Positions 31,205 through 40,172 of a stretch of DNA of 64,000 nt are shown here, piece by piece. How positions within the stretch are numbered: the first letter of the stretch is position 1; each line of letters starts with the position of its first letter. This DNA comes from Fluviicola sp. (GTDB taxonomy: Bacteria; Bacteroidota; Bacteroidia; Flavobacteriales_D; Crocinitomicaceae): positions 1 to 64,000 of the forward strand of contig NVXU02000002.1 of the NCBI GenBank assembly GCA_002734065.2. The letters run 5' to 3'. Below the pieces are notes generated by a model that saw only the letters and a list, made by a program, of their open reading frames with translations, was not told the origin of the DNA and searched no databases. Both the position numbers and the translations under genes were made by a program.

Positions 31205-32351
31205 TCAAAAGTACACATATCGCTACAATTGGATTTTTATCGCTGTCATTCTTTGGGAAATCATTTTTTGGGGCATTTATGTTTTTGCTGTCGGTTCTAT
31301 TGGCAATTCTGGTAAAAGTACAGACGCAATGATGTATAAATTCCCAGCAGCTTTTAATTTAACTTTCTTGATTGCTGTGATTATTGGCATTTATTTGTTC
31401 AATATTTGGCGATACAATAAGGCAACATCAAAATCCAATTCTCGCGTCTTGCAATCACTGTTAAGACCAGTTTCTACCATGAGTAGCTTCTTGAAATATT
31501 TCTTTTTTCGCAATGCTTTCGTTTTCTTAATAATTGCCTTAGCACAACCTATTTATGGCAAGAAAAAAGTGTCAGGGACTTCAGAGTCATTAGAATTAGT
31601 GGTTGCATTAGACATTTCAAATTCGATGAACACCAAAGATATTTCCAAAGAAGCATCGCGCTTAGACATTTCCAAAAGGGCATTAATTCAGTTGATTAAC
31701 AACCTCCACGGAGAGAAAATTGGCATTGCTCTTTTTGCCAACAATGCGTTTGTGCAACTTCCATTGACCAGAGATTATGCGGCAGCAAAATTATTCATTC
31801 AGGACATCGAATCGGCGATGATTACCAGTCAAGGAACCAACATATCTGAAGCTTTGGAGGTATCTGTGGACATGTTTTCTAAAGAAAAGACAACAAAAGG
31901 GATTATTTTGGTGACAGATGGTGAAAATCACGAAGTTAGTCCTGATGAAATTCTGAAGAAAATAAAGACCGAAAAAGTGCAATTAAGCGTGCTTGGAATT
32001 GGCACAAAAAAAGGAGGGTTGATTCCGAAAAACCCACACAGACCTGAGTTAGGCTACAAAACAAACGCAGTAGGAAAAACGATTGTATCGAAAATGAACC
32101 CGAAGTTTATTCAATCCATTGCGACAAAAGGCGGAGGTCATGCAAACATCAGTTCAAATGAATTTCCAAATCTTTCAGGTTTATTAACACAAATTAATAG
32201 AATGAAACGAACAAAAATAGATAATTTAGAGTTTGATATAAAAGAAGAACGCTATCAGATACCTTTATTAATCTCGATATTCTTCTGGTTGGCATACGTT
32301 TTATGGTCGAAACAGTATGTTGGAGTTTTGGATAGAATTGTTAGACGTTGA
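31161..32351 (+). CDS. batB: VWA domain protein, BatB-like (start uncertain)
   Basis: LVVALDISNSMNTKDISKEASRLDISKRAL, LVTDGENHE. Confidence 0.9.
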   Translation: MFGVQIILFLDTVNSQKYTYRYNWIFIAVILWEIIFWGIYVFAVGSIGNSGKSTDAMMYKFPAAFNLTFLIAVIIGIYLFNIWRYNKATSKSNSRVLQSLLRPVSTMSSFLKYFFFRNAFVFLIIALAQPIYGKKKVSGTSESLELVVALDISNSMNTKDISKEASRLDISKRALIQLINNLHGEKIGIALFANNAFVQLPLTRDYAAAKLFIQDIESAMITSQGTNISEALEVSVDMFSKEKTTKGIILVTDGENHEVSPDEILKKIKTEKVQLSVLGIGTKKGGLIPKNPHRPELGYKTNAVGKTIVSKMNPKFIQSIATKGGGHANISSNEFPNLSGLLTQINRMKRTKIDNLEFDIKEERYQIPLLISIFFWLAYVLWSKQYVGVLDRIVRR

Positions 32352-32383
32352 CTCTTGTTAGGATGAAAAATGAAAGATGAAAA

Positions 32384-33256
32384 ATGAAACCGAGAACGGG
32401 AAAATATGAAGAGTTAGATGTGGTTGAATCGAACAACGAGATACGAGTGAATCGGACAGCGAGGTACGAGCGAATCAAACAGCGAGGTACGAGCGAATCA
32501 AAAAGCGAGTGGTCATCGAGCGCTAGTCGAAATGCACGAGCGCTTCGAGTAGCTATTCTCATATCATTCCTTTTCTCCTTTACGTTCTCGTATGGGCAAC
32601 AGTGGCGTGATTCTTTGCAGGCGGCTAGAACAGCATACAAGCAAGAGAATTATGCCGAAGCGTTAAAATATTACGAGTCGGCGCAGAAAAATGCCCCGGA
32701 AAACATTGATTTATCAGATGAAATGGCGCAATCTGCTTACAAAGCAAGAGAGTTTAAAAAAGCAGAAGAAATTTACAAGCAAAGTGGTTCTGCGAAGAAA
32801 GATAAAATTGCAAAGGCCGAAAATTATCACAACATCGGGAACGCAAGAATGAAAAGCAAGGACTACAGTGGTGCCATTGAAGCATACAAAGAATCGTTGC
32901 GAAACAATCCAAACGATGACCAAACGAGGTATAACTTATCGGAAGCAATTCGACAACTAAAGAACAAACAAGAACAGGAAAAGAAAGATAATCAAGACAA
33001 CAAAGACAAAGACAAAGACAAGGACCAAAATAAAGATAATAAAGATCAGAACAAGGAAGGGGACGACCAAAAAGACAAGGACGGCAAGCCGAAAGATGGA
33101 GACGGTAAGAAAAGTAATGACAATAAAAGTCAACTACCGAACAAAACCGTTGACAGAATGTTGGACAAATTAATGAAGCAAGAAGCCGAAACGAAGCGCA
33201 AAGCAAGCGGAACAAAAGGCGGGAATTCTACCCCTAAATCAGGTAAAGATTGGTAA
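32384..33256 (+). CDS. batC: BatC-like TPR protein with Lys/Asp-rich C-terminus; N-terminal ~55 codons overlap a repeat and the start is doubtful
   Basis: AILISFLFSFTFSYGQQ signal peptide, TPR segments, KDKDKDKDQNKDNKDQNKEG low-complexity tail. Confidence 0.8.
   Translation: MKPRTGKYEELDVVESNNEIRVNRTARYERIKQRGTSESKSEWSSSASRNARALRVAILISFLFSFTFSYGQQWRDSLQAARTAYKQENYAEALKYYESAQKNAPENIDLSDEMAQSAYKAREFKKAEEIYKQSGSAKKDKIAKAENYHNIGNARMKSKDYSGAIEAYKESLRNNPNDDQTRYNLSEAIRQLKNKQEQEKKDNQDNKDKDKDKDQNKDNKDQNKEGDDQKDKDGKPKDGDGKKSNDNKSQLPNKTVDRMLDKLMKQEAETKRKASGTKGGNSTPKSGKDW
32431..32545. repeat. 23-bp-period tandem repeat (GAGGTACGAGCGAATCAAACAGC-like) at the batC N-terminus
   Basis: GAGATACGAG at 32438, GAGGTACGAG at 32461 and 32484; related inverted copy at about 5363-5420. 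Confidence 0.8.
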
Positions 33257-34948
33257 ATGAAGAAATCACTCCTTATCATACAAGCCTTACTCTGCATAGG
33301 TTTCCTCTATGCGCAAGATCCAGAAATCATTCTTAGCATAGACCCTGTGTCCGCAGATATTGGTGAATTAATAACCATTACCGTCAAGTCGAATGTACAA
33401 GGAGAATTGGAAATTGACAACCTGCCAAGTTCGTTTGTTCAAGGCTACGATGTCATGAGCGGCATGGAGCAAGAAATGGATTACAACACCGGGAAAGTAA
33501 TCACCTATTATTACATTTCACAAACAGGCGCCATTGGTAAAAAAGGCAAATATACCATCGGTCCAGCTTTTGTGAAAAAAGGCAACAAAACCTACCCGTC
33601 CAATACGATTGTTGTCAATATTGGCGAAAAAACTGAAGTGTCGACGGCAAATGTTACCGCAGACCAGTTAAAAGAACCTGCATTCGGAACTATTCAAACC
33701 AATAAAACAAGTATCTATGAAGGCGAAGCAATTGTCGTTTTTGCCAAAATTTATTCTCACTTTGAACCGACCCATTTAGAAGGTTATCGTTCTTACGAAA
33801 TTCCCGGAACGATTGATAAAAAAGAACTGGGAAACGTAAATCGCATCATTGTTGACAGAGAATATTTCAAAAATATGCAGTTTTACACCTTTGACTACGA
33901 TAAAAATGTGATTTTCCCTTCTGGCACAGGTCAATTTAAAATTTCGCCCTACTCTATGAAGTTGAACCAAAACAGAAAGGGGTATCAATTCAAATCTAAT
34001 TATGCTATTATCACTATTAAACCTTTACCGAACGACCCTCCGAGTGATTTCATTGGCGCGGTTGGCAATTTCACAATAGAGCAAGAAATAGAACAAATTG
34101 ACCTCAACCAAGGGGACGTTTTTAAGATACTCATTCGCATTATCGGCAGTGGTAATTTGCAGAATATTACCGAGCCATCTCCAACTTTACCGAAAGGTTT
34201 TATCATATACGGAGACCCTGAAGTTAAAGAAGATTACATCTACAATTCTCACGGAACTGAAGGACAAATTAGTTATAAATACAACATTCAGGTCAATAAA
34301 TCAGGGGTGACCAAGTTGCCGCCAACGACGGTTTCATTCTTTGATCCTAAGAAAGAAAAATATGTAACGGTTGCTACGGCTACGTCTGAAATTAAGGTGA
34401 AGGAAGATAAAAATTACATTGCTAGCATCGAGGATGAAGAAGTGCAAGAGCTCAATGCGGAAGATTTTATGCGGAAGTCAGAAGTGGTTGAAGATGATTC
34501 TTCCTTTTTTGGAAGTGTTGGCTTTTGGACGGGGGTATCAACCCCAATTTTGGCTTCTTTCCTATTCTTATTTCTTGCTAAAAAACGAGAAGAATCAGCA
34601 GATGAAATTGAGCAAAAAGGCATCGTAAAAAAGAAGAGCAAGCAGGTTGCAACAAGCATGGTCAGTTTAGAATCGCAAATTTCTGGGGCAAACGACAATG
34701 AATTTTATTCTCAAGTAGAAAAATCACTCAAAACAGCCTTGGAAGTTAAAATACCGGCTGGAGAATCAATGAGTAAGAAAGAATTTTTCTCCAAACTCAG
34801 TCAGAAAGTGAAAGAAGAAACCATTAATAAAGCAAAAAATATTTTTGAGAAATGTGACCAATTCAGGTATGGTTTTCCTTCAGATGAAGGTTCAAAGCAA
34901 GCCATTTTGGAAGAATTAAAAACAGTTTTGGAAGAATTAAAAGAATGA
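33257..34948 (+). CDS. batD: BatD family protein
   Basis: Signal peptide, DPVSADIGELITITVKS, SQTGAIGKKGKYTIGPAFVKKGNKTYPSNTIVVNI; position in Bat operon. Confidence 0.92.
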   Translation: MKKSLLIIQALLCIGFLYAQDPEIILSIDPVSADIGELITITVKSNVQGELEIDNLPSSFVQGYDVMSGMEQEMDYNTGKVITYYYISQTGAIGKKGKYTIGPAFVKKGNKTYPSNTIVVNIGEKTEVSTANVTADQLKEPAFGTIQTNKTSIYEGEAIVVFAKIYSHFEPTHLEGYRSYEIPGTIDKKELGNVNRIIVDREYFKNMQFYTFDYDKNVIFPSGTGQFKISPYSMKLNQNRKGYQFKSNYAIITIKPLPNDPPSDFIGAVGNFTIEQEIEQIDLNQGDVFKILIRIIGSGNLQNITEPSPTLPKGFIIYGDPEVKEDYIYNSHGTEGQISYKYNIQVNKSGVTKLPPTTVSFFDPKKEKYVTVATATSEIKVKEDKNYIASIEDEEVQELNAEDFMRKSEVVEDDSSFFGSVGFWTGVSTPILASFLFLFLAKKREESADEIEQKGIVKKKSKQVATSMVSLESQISGANDNEFYSQVEKSLKTALEVKIPAGESMSKKEFFSKLSQKVKEETINKAKNIFEKCDQFRYGFPSDEGSKQAILEELKTVLEELKE

Positions 34949-35667
34949 ATTATTGGATAAAACATATCGCTTTGATCTTCTTCGGGGTTTTGCCCTTCCT
35001 CTCAATGAGCAATTCTACTTTTAGTGAAGGTATAGAGGCATTTAACACGAAAAATTATGCGCTTGCTGCCGATAAATTTGATTCTATCATTTCCATTTCT
35101 CCGAACAATATTTCTGCTTATTTCAACTATGGTTTGGCAAAAATGAAGACCCGAAATTACGGAGAAGCCATTTGGGGGTTTGAGAAAGTATTAAAATTTC
35201 GACCGGCTGACGCAGAAGCAAAAGAGAAACTACAAGAATGTTATTTAGAAATCAACTCCAACGTTTTTTGGGAATATCGTCTGAATGGTTTTCAGTCCTC
35301 GCTGTATTCTATTTCTGCAAATGCTTGGGGATTTTTGGCTGTTCTTTTTGCCCTTCTTTTAGCTGTCGCAATTGTTGTTTTCAGAACGAAACAATCGCAT
35401 TCTACAAGACGAGTAATGTTGCTCATCGGAGCTGTTAGCAGTTTTTTATTGATTTTCTCTATTCTTCTCGGGACGCTTTCTAAAAATCATGCTACTTCTG
35501 ATCGTTTTGCTATTGTTACGGTTAAGAACGTGAAGAGCTTGCAAGATAAGGTGGTAATTGATGAAGGTTCACTTGTGGAGGTTGTAGAGGTTGATGGGGA
35601 TAAGATGAAGGTAGAATTGGATGGAGAAGTATTGTTGGTGAGGTTGGAGGATGTGAGGGTGGTGTAG
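34945..35667 (+). CDS. batE: BatE-like TPR/SH3 protein
   Basis: TPR region, two TMs, C-terminal SH3-like domain; overlaps batD stop. Confidence 0.85.
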   Translation: MNYWIKHIALIFFGVLPFLSMSNSTFSEGIEAFNTKNYALAADKFDSIISISPNNISAYFNYGLAKMKTRNYGEAIWGFEKVLKFRPADAEAKEKLQECYLEINSNVFWEYRLNGFQSSLYSISANAWGFLAVLFALLLAVAIVVFRTKQSHSTRRVMLLIGAVSSFLLIFSILLGTLSKNHATSDRFAIVTVKNVKSLQDKVVIDEGSLVEVVEVDGDKMKVELDGEVLLVRLEDVRVV

Positions 35668-35669
35668 TT

Positions 35670-35711
35670 TTACGCAGAGATTCACAGAGAAGGCACAGAG
35701 ATTCACAGAGG
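35670..35711 (+). repeat. ACAGAG-family repeat R1 (downstream of GxxExxY gene)
   Basis: TTACGCAGAGATTCACAGAGAAGGCACAGAGATTCACAGAGG. Confidence 0.95.
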
Positions 35712-35729
35712 AAGTAGACCGTAAGAAAC

Positions 35730-36104
35730 TCAGGTGCTAATTAATCGTTTTATCCCATCCACCATTTTGGTTTCATTAAAGTTTAGCAACAGACCTAACT
35801 CATAGCCTCCTAAACGCATGTAAGTTAAAACTTGTGCTGAATGTACTTTCCGAAATTGCTCTACTGTTTTGAGTTCAATTACTATTTCATCTTCAACGAG
35901 AATGTCAATTCTGTAACCTTTGTTCAAGGAAATGTCTTTATAAATGATCGGCATTGGTTTTTCAACTTCAATTCTTAGATTTTGTTTTTTCAGTTCATAA
36001 ATTAAACATTCTTGATAAGCAGATTCGAGAAGACCCGGGCCTAATTGTTTATGAACTTCTATTGCACATCCAATAATAATTTTTGACAAGCTATTTCTAA
36101 TCAT
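35730..36104 (-). CDS. GxxExxY protein (PD-(D/E)XK nuclease-like small family)
   Basis: GCAIEVHKQLGPGLLESAYQECLIYELKKQNL, YRIDILVEDEIVIELK. Confidence 0.95.
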   Translation of the reverse strand: MIRNSLSKIIIGCAIEVHKQLGPGLLESAYQECLIYELKKQNLRIEVEKPMPIIYKDISLNKGYRIDILVEDEIVIELKTVEQFRKVHSAQVLTYMRLGGYELGLLLNFNETKMVDGIKRLIST

Positions 36105-36136
36105 TTTTTAATTGTGGGTTGAAAGGTTATGTGGGT

Positions 36137-36178
36137 TTACGCAGAGAACCACAGAGTAGGCACAGAGAAGCACAGAGC
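36137..36178 (+). repeat. ACAGAG-family repeat R2 (upstream of GxxExxY gene, same orientation as R1)
   Basis: TTACGCAGAGAACCACAGAGTAGGCACAGAGAAGCACAGAGC. Confidence 0.95.
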
Positions 36179-36204
36179 TAACTCGTGCCATTGTAAAATT
36201 ATTT

Positions 36205-36245
36205 AAGCTATTTCTAATCATTTTTGATAGTGGTTTTAAAGGTTC
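36205..36245 (-). pseudogene. remnant of a second GxxExxY gene start (MIRNSL...)
   Basis: AAGCTATTTCTAATCATTTTT identical to 36088-36108, the first codons and start of the intact gene; minus reading gives MIRNSLNNFT... then stop. Confidence 0.65.
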
Positions 36246-36370
36246 TCCAATATAAGTTAAGGAAAATTATAAGACTCCACCAAATCAATGGACATTTTTT
36301 ATTAAAGGTAGGTTCGATTATAATCATATTCTAAATAGTGTATTATGGATTAATAAACACCTACCCCCAA

Positions 36371-36412
36371 CTCTGTGAACCTCTGCGCCTCCTCTGTGGC
36401 TCTCCGCGTAAC
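36371..36412 (-). repeat. ACAGAG-family repeat R3, inverted orientation
   Basis: CTCTGTGAACCTCTGCGCCTCCTCTGTGGCTCTCCGCGTAA. Confidence 0.93.
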
Positions 36413-36526
36413 ATTACCAAAACAACACCCACCCAACCCCACTATGATTCTTAACATTTTTTTAATGAATTTCAATTATAGTCCCATTCTAAATAGTGTA
36501 TCGTGAATCAAGAAACACCTACCCAA

Positions 36527-36567
36527 CTCTGTGGACCTCTGTGCCTACTCTGCGGTTCTCTGTGTAA
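36527..36567 (-). repeat. ACAGAG-family repeat R4, inverted orientation
   Basis: CTCTGTGGACCTCTGTGCCTACTCTGCGGTTCTCTGTGTAA. Confidence 0.93.
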
Positions 36568-36625
36568 CATTACCAATACAACACACCTCCCCTGCCATAT
36601 TATTTCCTACCTTTACCCTCAACAA

Positions 36626-37699
36626 ATGAGCACCAAAATAAACATCCGTAACCTTTCTCTCGAAGAATTAAAAAATTCCCTCCAAGAAGTTGGTGAGAAA
36701 ACCTTCCGTGGAAAACAAATTTACGAATGGCTTTGGCAAAAAGATGCCTCTTCTTTTGAAGACATGACCAACCTCTCAAAATCTTTACGGGAGAAGCTTG
36801 AGGATACCTATTACATAGATCACATAACACTGAACGACCAACAAATCAGCTCTGACAAGACCATAAAATGTGCTTTTAGCGTTGACAATAATCAAGTCGT
36901 TGAAGGAGTACTCATTCCAACTCCAAAAAGAACAACTGCTTGCATTTCTTCGCAAATCGGTTGCAGCTTAGCGTGTGAATTCTGCGCAACAGGTAAGCTA
37001 AAGTTAATGCGAAACCTTTCTGCTGGAGAAATCGTTGACCAAGTGGTTTATTTACGTGACGAGGCAAAAAACAGGTACAACAAAAGCCTATCGAACATTG
37101 TCTATATGGGTATGGGAGAACCTTTGCTCAATTACAAAAACATGCTGCGTTCTATTGAGTTGATTACCTCTGAAGAGGGTCTTGGAATGTCGCCAAAGCG
37201 AATCACCGTTTCAACTGCAGGTATTGCCAAAATGATTAAAAAATTAGGTGATGATAATGTGAAATTCAACCTTGCGCTTTCTTTACATGCTGCCAACGAT
37301 AAAAAGCGTAGCGAAATCATGGAAATCAATGACTCTAATAATTTAGCCGCGTTGCGAGAAGCTTTGCAATATTTCCATGAGAAAACTGGAACCCGCGTGA
37401 CTTTTGAATACATCATTTTCAAAGATTTTAATGACTCAATTGAAGATGCCCAAGAATTAGCAAAGTTTGCCAAATGTGTTCCTTGTAAAATTAACATTAT
37501 AGAATACAACCCAATTGATGATGGAATATTCCAAAAGACAAGTAAAGAAAGAACAGACGCTTTCGCTAACTATTTAGAAGATAGAAACATGATTGTTCAT
37601 GTAAGAAGGAGCCGTGGAAAGGACATTGATGCAGCTTGCGGACAGTTAGTCAATAAAAACGGTGCTATTTTGAAAGAAGATAGAGCAATGAAGAAGTAG
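36626..37699 (+). CDS. rlmN: 23S rRNA (adenine-2503-C2)-methyltransferase
   Basis: Radical SAM CEFCATGKLKLMRNLSAGEIVDQV, VYMGMGEPLLNYKNM; start set at 36626 because the 41 aa extension translates repeat R4. Confidence 0.96.
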   Translation: MSTKINIRNLSLEELKNSLQEVGEKTFRGKQIYEWLWQKDASSFEDMTNLSKSLREKLEDTYYIDHITLNDQQISSDKTIKCAFSVDNNQVVEGVLIPTPKRTTACISSQIGCSLACEFCATGKLKLMRNLSAGEIVDQVVYLRDEAKNRYNKSLSNIVYMGMGEPLLNYKNMLRSIELITSEEGLGMSPKRITVSTAGIAKMIKKLGDDNVKFNLALSLHAANDKKRSEIMEINDSNNLAALREALQYFHEKTGTRVTFEYIIFKDFNDSIEDAQELAKFAKCVPCKINIIEYNPIDDGIFQKTSKERTDAFANYLEDRNMIVHVRRSRGKDIDAACGQLVNKNGAILKEDRAMKK

Positions 37700-37783
37700 A
37701 TCGATTACTTATTCTATCTTTGCCCTAATAAACCCAATCAACTACTGTAAACATAGGCAAAAAAATGCTTAATAAATAAACTT

Positions 37784-38770
37784 ATGCAGTTAACTAAGTT
37801 GTCAAATATTCGATTAGAAGTAATGCAATACATTGAGCAATCAATGGAAAGTTTGCTTACAAAATATCTCAAAAAGCCTGAAGATAATTGGCAACCTGCC
37901 GATTTATTGCCAGACGCAAGAGACGAATCCTTCATTGAAGAAGTCACAGAATTACAGGAACTAGCGCAAGAAATGAGCTATGATTTATTTGCTGTTCTAA
38001 TTGGCGACACCATCACTGAAGAAGCTCTACCTACTTATGAAGCTTGGTTAATGGATATCGAAGGAGTCGATTCGAAAAGCAAAACAGGCTGGTCGCAATG
38101 GGTAAGAGCTTGGACGGCAGAAGAAAATCGTCACGGTGATTTACTCAATCGTTACCTTTATCTTTCTGGAAGGGTAAACATGAAAGAACTGGAAATTTCC
38201 ACGCAATATTTGCTAACTGACGGTTTTGACCTCCAAACGGCAAGAGATCCATACAAAAGTTTCATTTATACCAGTTTTCAGGAAACGGCAACCAATATTT
38301 CACACAGACGAGTGGCAAGCTTAGCAAAAAAATCAGGAAACGATCGACTGGCAAAAATGTGTGGCGTTATTGCTGCAGACGAAGCGAGACATGCTAATGC
38401 CTATCAACACTTTGTTCAACGCATCTTTGATGTTGACCCGAGCGAAATGATGATCGCTTTTGAAGATATGATGAAGAAAAAAATTGTCATGCCAGCCCAT
38501 TTTCTAAGAGAAACGGGTGGAGAAATCGGTGACTTATTTAAACACTTTTCTGATGCCGCACAACGAACAATGGTCTATACAACAAAAGACTATATCGAAA
38601 TTTTAGACAAGCTTTTAATCAAATGGGACATCGAAAACATGACTGATTTAAGTGGTTCAGCAGAAAAAGCACGTGACTACTTAATGAATTTACCCAATCG
38701 TCTTTGTCGTATTTCCGAAAGAATTGTTATTCCAGAGAAAATGTATGAGTTTAAATGGTTTGCTAAATAA
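37784..38770 (+). CDS. acyl-ACP (stearoyl-ACP type) desaturase
   Basis: TAEENRHGDLLNRYLYLSGRVNM and AADEARHANAYQHFV diiron EExxH/DExxH motifs. Confidence 0.95.
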   Translation: MQLTKLSNIRLEVMQYIEQSMESLLTKYLKKPEDNWQPADLLPDARDESFIEEVTELQELAQEMSYDLFAVLIGDTITEEALPTYEAWLMDIEGVDSKSKTGWSQWVRAWTAEENRHGDLLNRYLYLSGRVNMKELEISTQYLLTDGFDLQTARDPYKSFIYTSFQETATNISHRRVASLAKKSGNDRLAKMCGVIAADEARHANAYQHFVQRIFDVDPSEMMIAFEDMMKKKIVMPAHFLRETGGEIGDLFKHFSDAAQRTMVYTTKDYIEILDKLLIKWDIENMTDLSGSAEKARDYLMNLPNRLCRISERIVIPEKMYEFKWFAK

Positions 38771-38889
38771 GAAGTTCGGAGCTAGAATTATATTTTTGTC
38801 GAAATCAACCTAAACACTCCTTTTAAATATAACCAAGGCGCATCAATTAATTTGTGTATATTTAGTATCTATTTTTAAGGATACAGACA

Positions 38890-40167
38890 ATGTCACAAGA
38901 CCACAAAACAGTTAATAAAGTAATTGATTCTTTCGAGGACAAAAAATCGTTGCAAGATTACGCAAAACAAATTTCACCATTATCAGACGTTGAGATTACC
39001 CAACTTGAAGAAGCAAATTATAGTAATCACCCGACCCAAGAGGGACTTTCTGAACGCTTAGATTTTCTTGAAGAAAAAGGAATTTCCCTTCCCTATTCTA
39101 AAGGCGATAAACAACTTGAAAGTCCAGAATCACTGAAAGGAAACATCGAAAATTTTATCGGAATGGCGCAAATCCCAATTGGACTAGCTGGCCCATTATT
39201 AGTTAACGGAACCGATGCAACAGGAGATTACTATATTCCCTTAGCAACAACTGAAGGTGCTCTCGTTGCTTCCTATAATCGAGGGATGAAGGCTTGCCGA
39301 TTAAGCGGTGGAATTACTTCTGTTTGCTTGGTTGAAGGAGTACAAAGGTGTCCGTTTTTTAAATTTGAAAATATCGGAATTGTAGGATTATTTGCAAAAT
39401 GGGTCAATAGCAGCGTGAAAGTTTTTGAAGAAATCGTGTCTCGAACAAGTCGTTTTGCGGCATTGAAAGGTGTCCGAACAAGCATAGAAGGAAACAGCGT
39501 GATTCTGACTTTTGAATATACAACAGGAGATGCTTCAGGGCAGAATATGGTGACAATTTGCACCGATCAAATTTGTAGATATATCCTTGAGAATTTTGAA
39601 CATACACCAACTGAATGGTACATTGAAAGCAACTATGCTGGAGATAAGAAAGCAACTTCTTTGTCCTTTATGAACGTTCGTGGTAAGAAAGTAACCACCG
39701 AAATTGTTCTAAAAAAAGAAGTCATCGATAAAGTCCTAAAAACAACTCCCAAAAATATTTGTGCTTATTGGCAATCATCCACCTTAGCGGTTATTCAAAG
39801 TGGAGCAATCGGTGCGCAAGGTCACGTAGCAAATGGATTAACAGCCCTTTTTATCTCTTGCGGACAAGATGTTGCCTGCATTTCTGAATCCTCGGTTGGA
39901 TTAACGCGAATGGAAACAACGCCAGATGGAGATCTCTACGTTTCATTAACACTTCCTTCTCTAATTGTAGGAACGGTTGGTGGAGGAACGTCCTTACCGA
40001 CTCAACAAGAATGCCTAAAGATGTTGGACTGCGACGGCGTAGGAAAAACAAGAAGGTTCGCTGAAATATGTTGTGCTGTTGCATTGGCTGGAGAAATTTC
40101 AATTGCCGCTGCCATGTCAGCAAATCATTTCACCTCAGCGCATCAAAATTTAGGTAGAAAAAAATAA
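38890..40167 (+). CDS. hydroxymethylglutaryl-CoA reductase
   Basis: ENFIGMAQIPIGLAGPLLVNG, ATTEGALVASYNRGMKA, GDASGQNM, GAIGAQGHVANGLTALFISCGQD, VGGGTSLPTQ. Confidence 0.95.
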   Translation: MSQDHKTVNKVIDSFEDKKSLQDYAKQISPLSDVEITQLEEANYSNHPTQEGLSERLDFLEEKGISLPYSKGDKQLESPESLKGNIENFIGMAQIPIGLAGPLLVNGTDATGDYYIPLATTEGALVASYNRGMKACRLSGGITSVCLVEGVQRCPFFKFENIGIVGLFAKWVNSSVKVFEEIVSRTSRFAALKGVRTSIEGNSVILTFEYTTGDASGQNMVTICTDQICRYILENFEHTPTEWYIESNYAGDKKATSLSFMNVRGKKVTTEIVLKKEVIDKVLKTTPKNICAYWQSSTLAVIQSGAIGAQGHVANGLTALFISCGQDVACISESSVGLTRMETTPDGDLYVSLTLPSLIVGTVGGGTSLPTQQECLKMLDCDGVGKTRRFAEICCAVALAGEISIAAAMSANHFTSAHQNLGRKK

Positions 40168-40172
40168 GTCAA

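Noticed and set aside
33000-33110. AAAGACAAAGACAAAGAC short repeat in batC as a possible phase-variable SSR
   Set aside because: Unit lengths keep frame and encode a common Lys/Asp-rich linker; ordinary for BatC-like proteins.
32754-33215. 153-aa Cys/Leu-rich antisense ORF
   Set aside because: Antisense of the batC Lys/Asp low-complexity region; no start context or protein-like features.
36503-36625. N-terminal 41 codons of the rlmN ORF as called
   Set aside because: Translation of repeat R4 and neighbouring duplicated DNA (QLCGPLCLLCGSLCNI...); ATG at 36626 fits RlmN.
36600-36830. Antisense ORF overlapping the rlmN start
   Set aside because: Overlaps a well-supported gene; no homology recognised.
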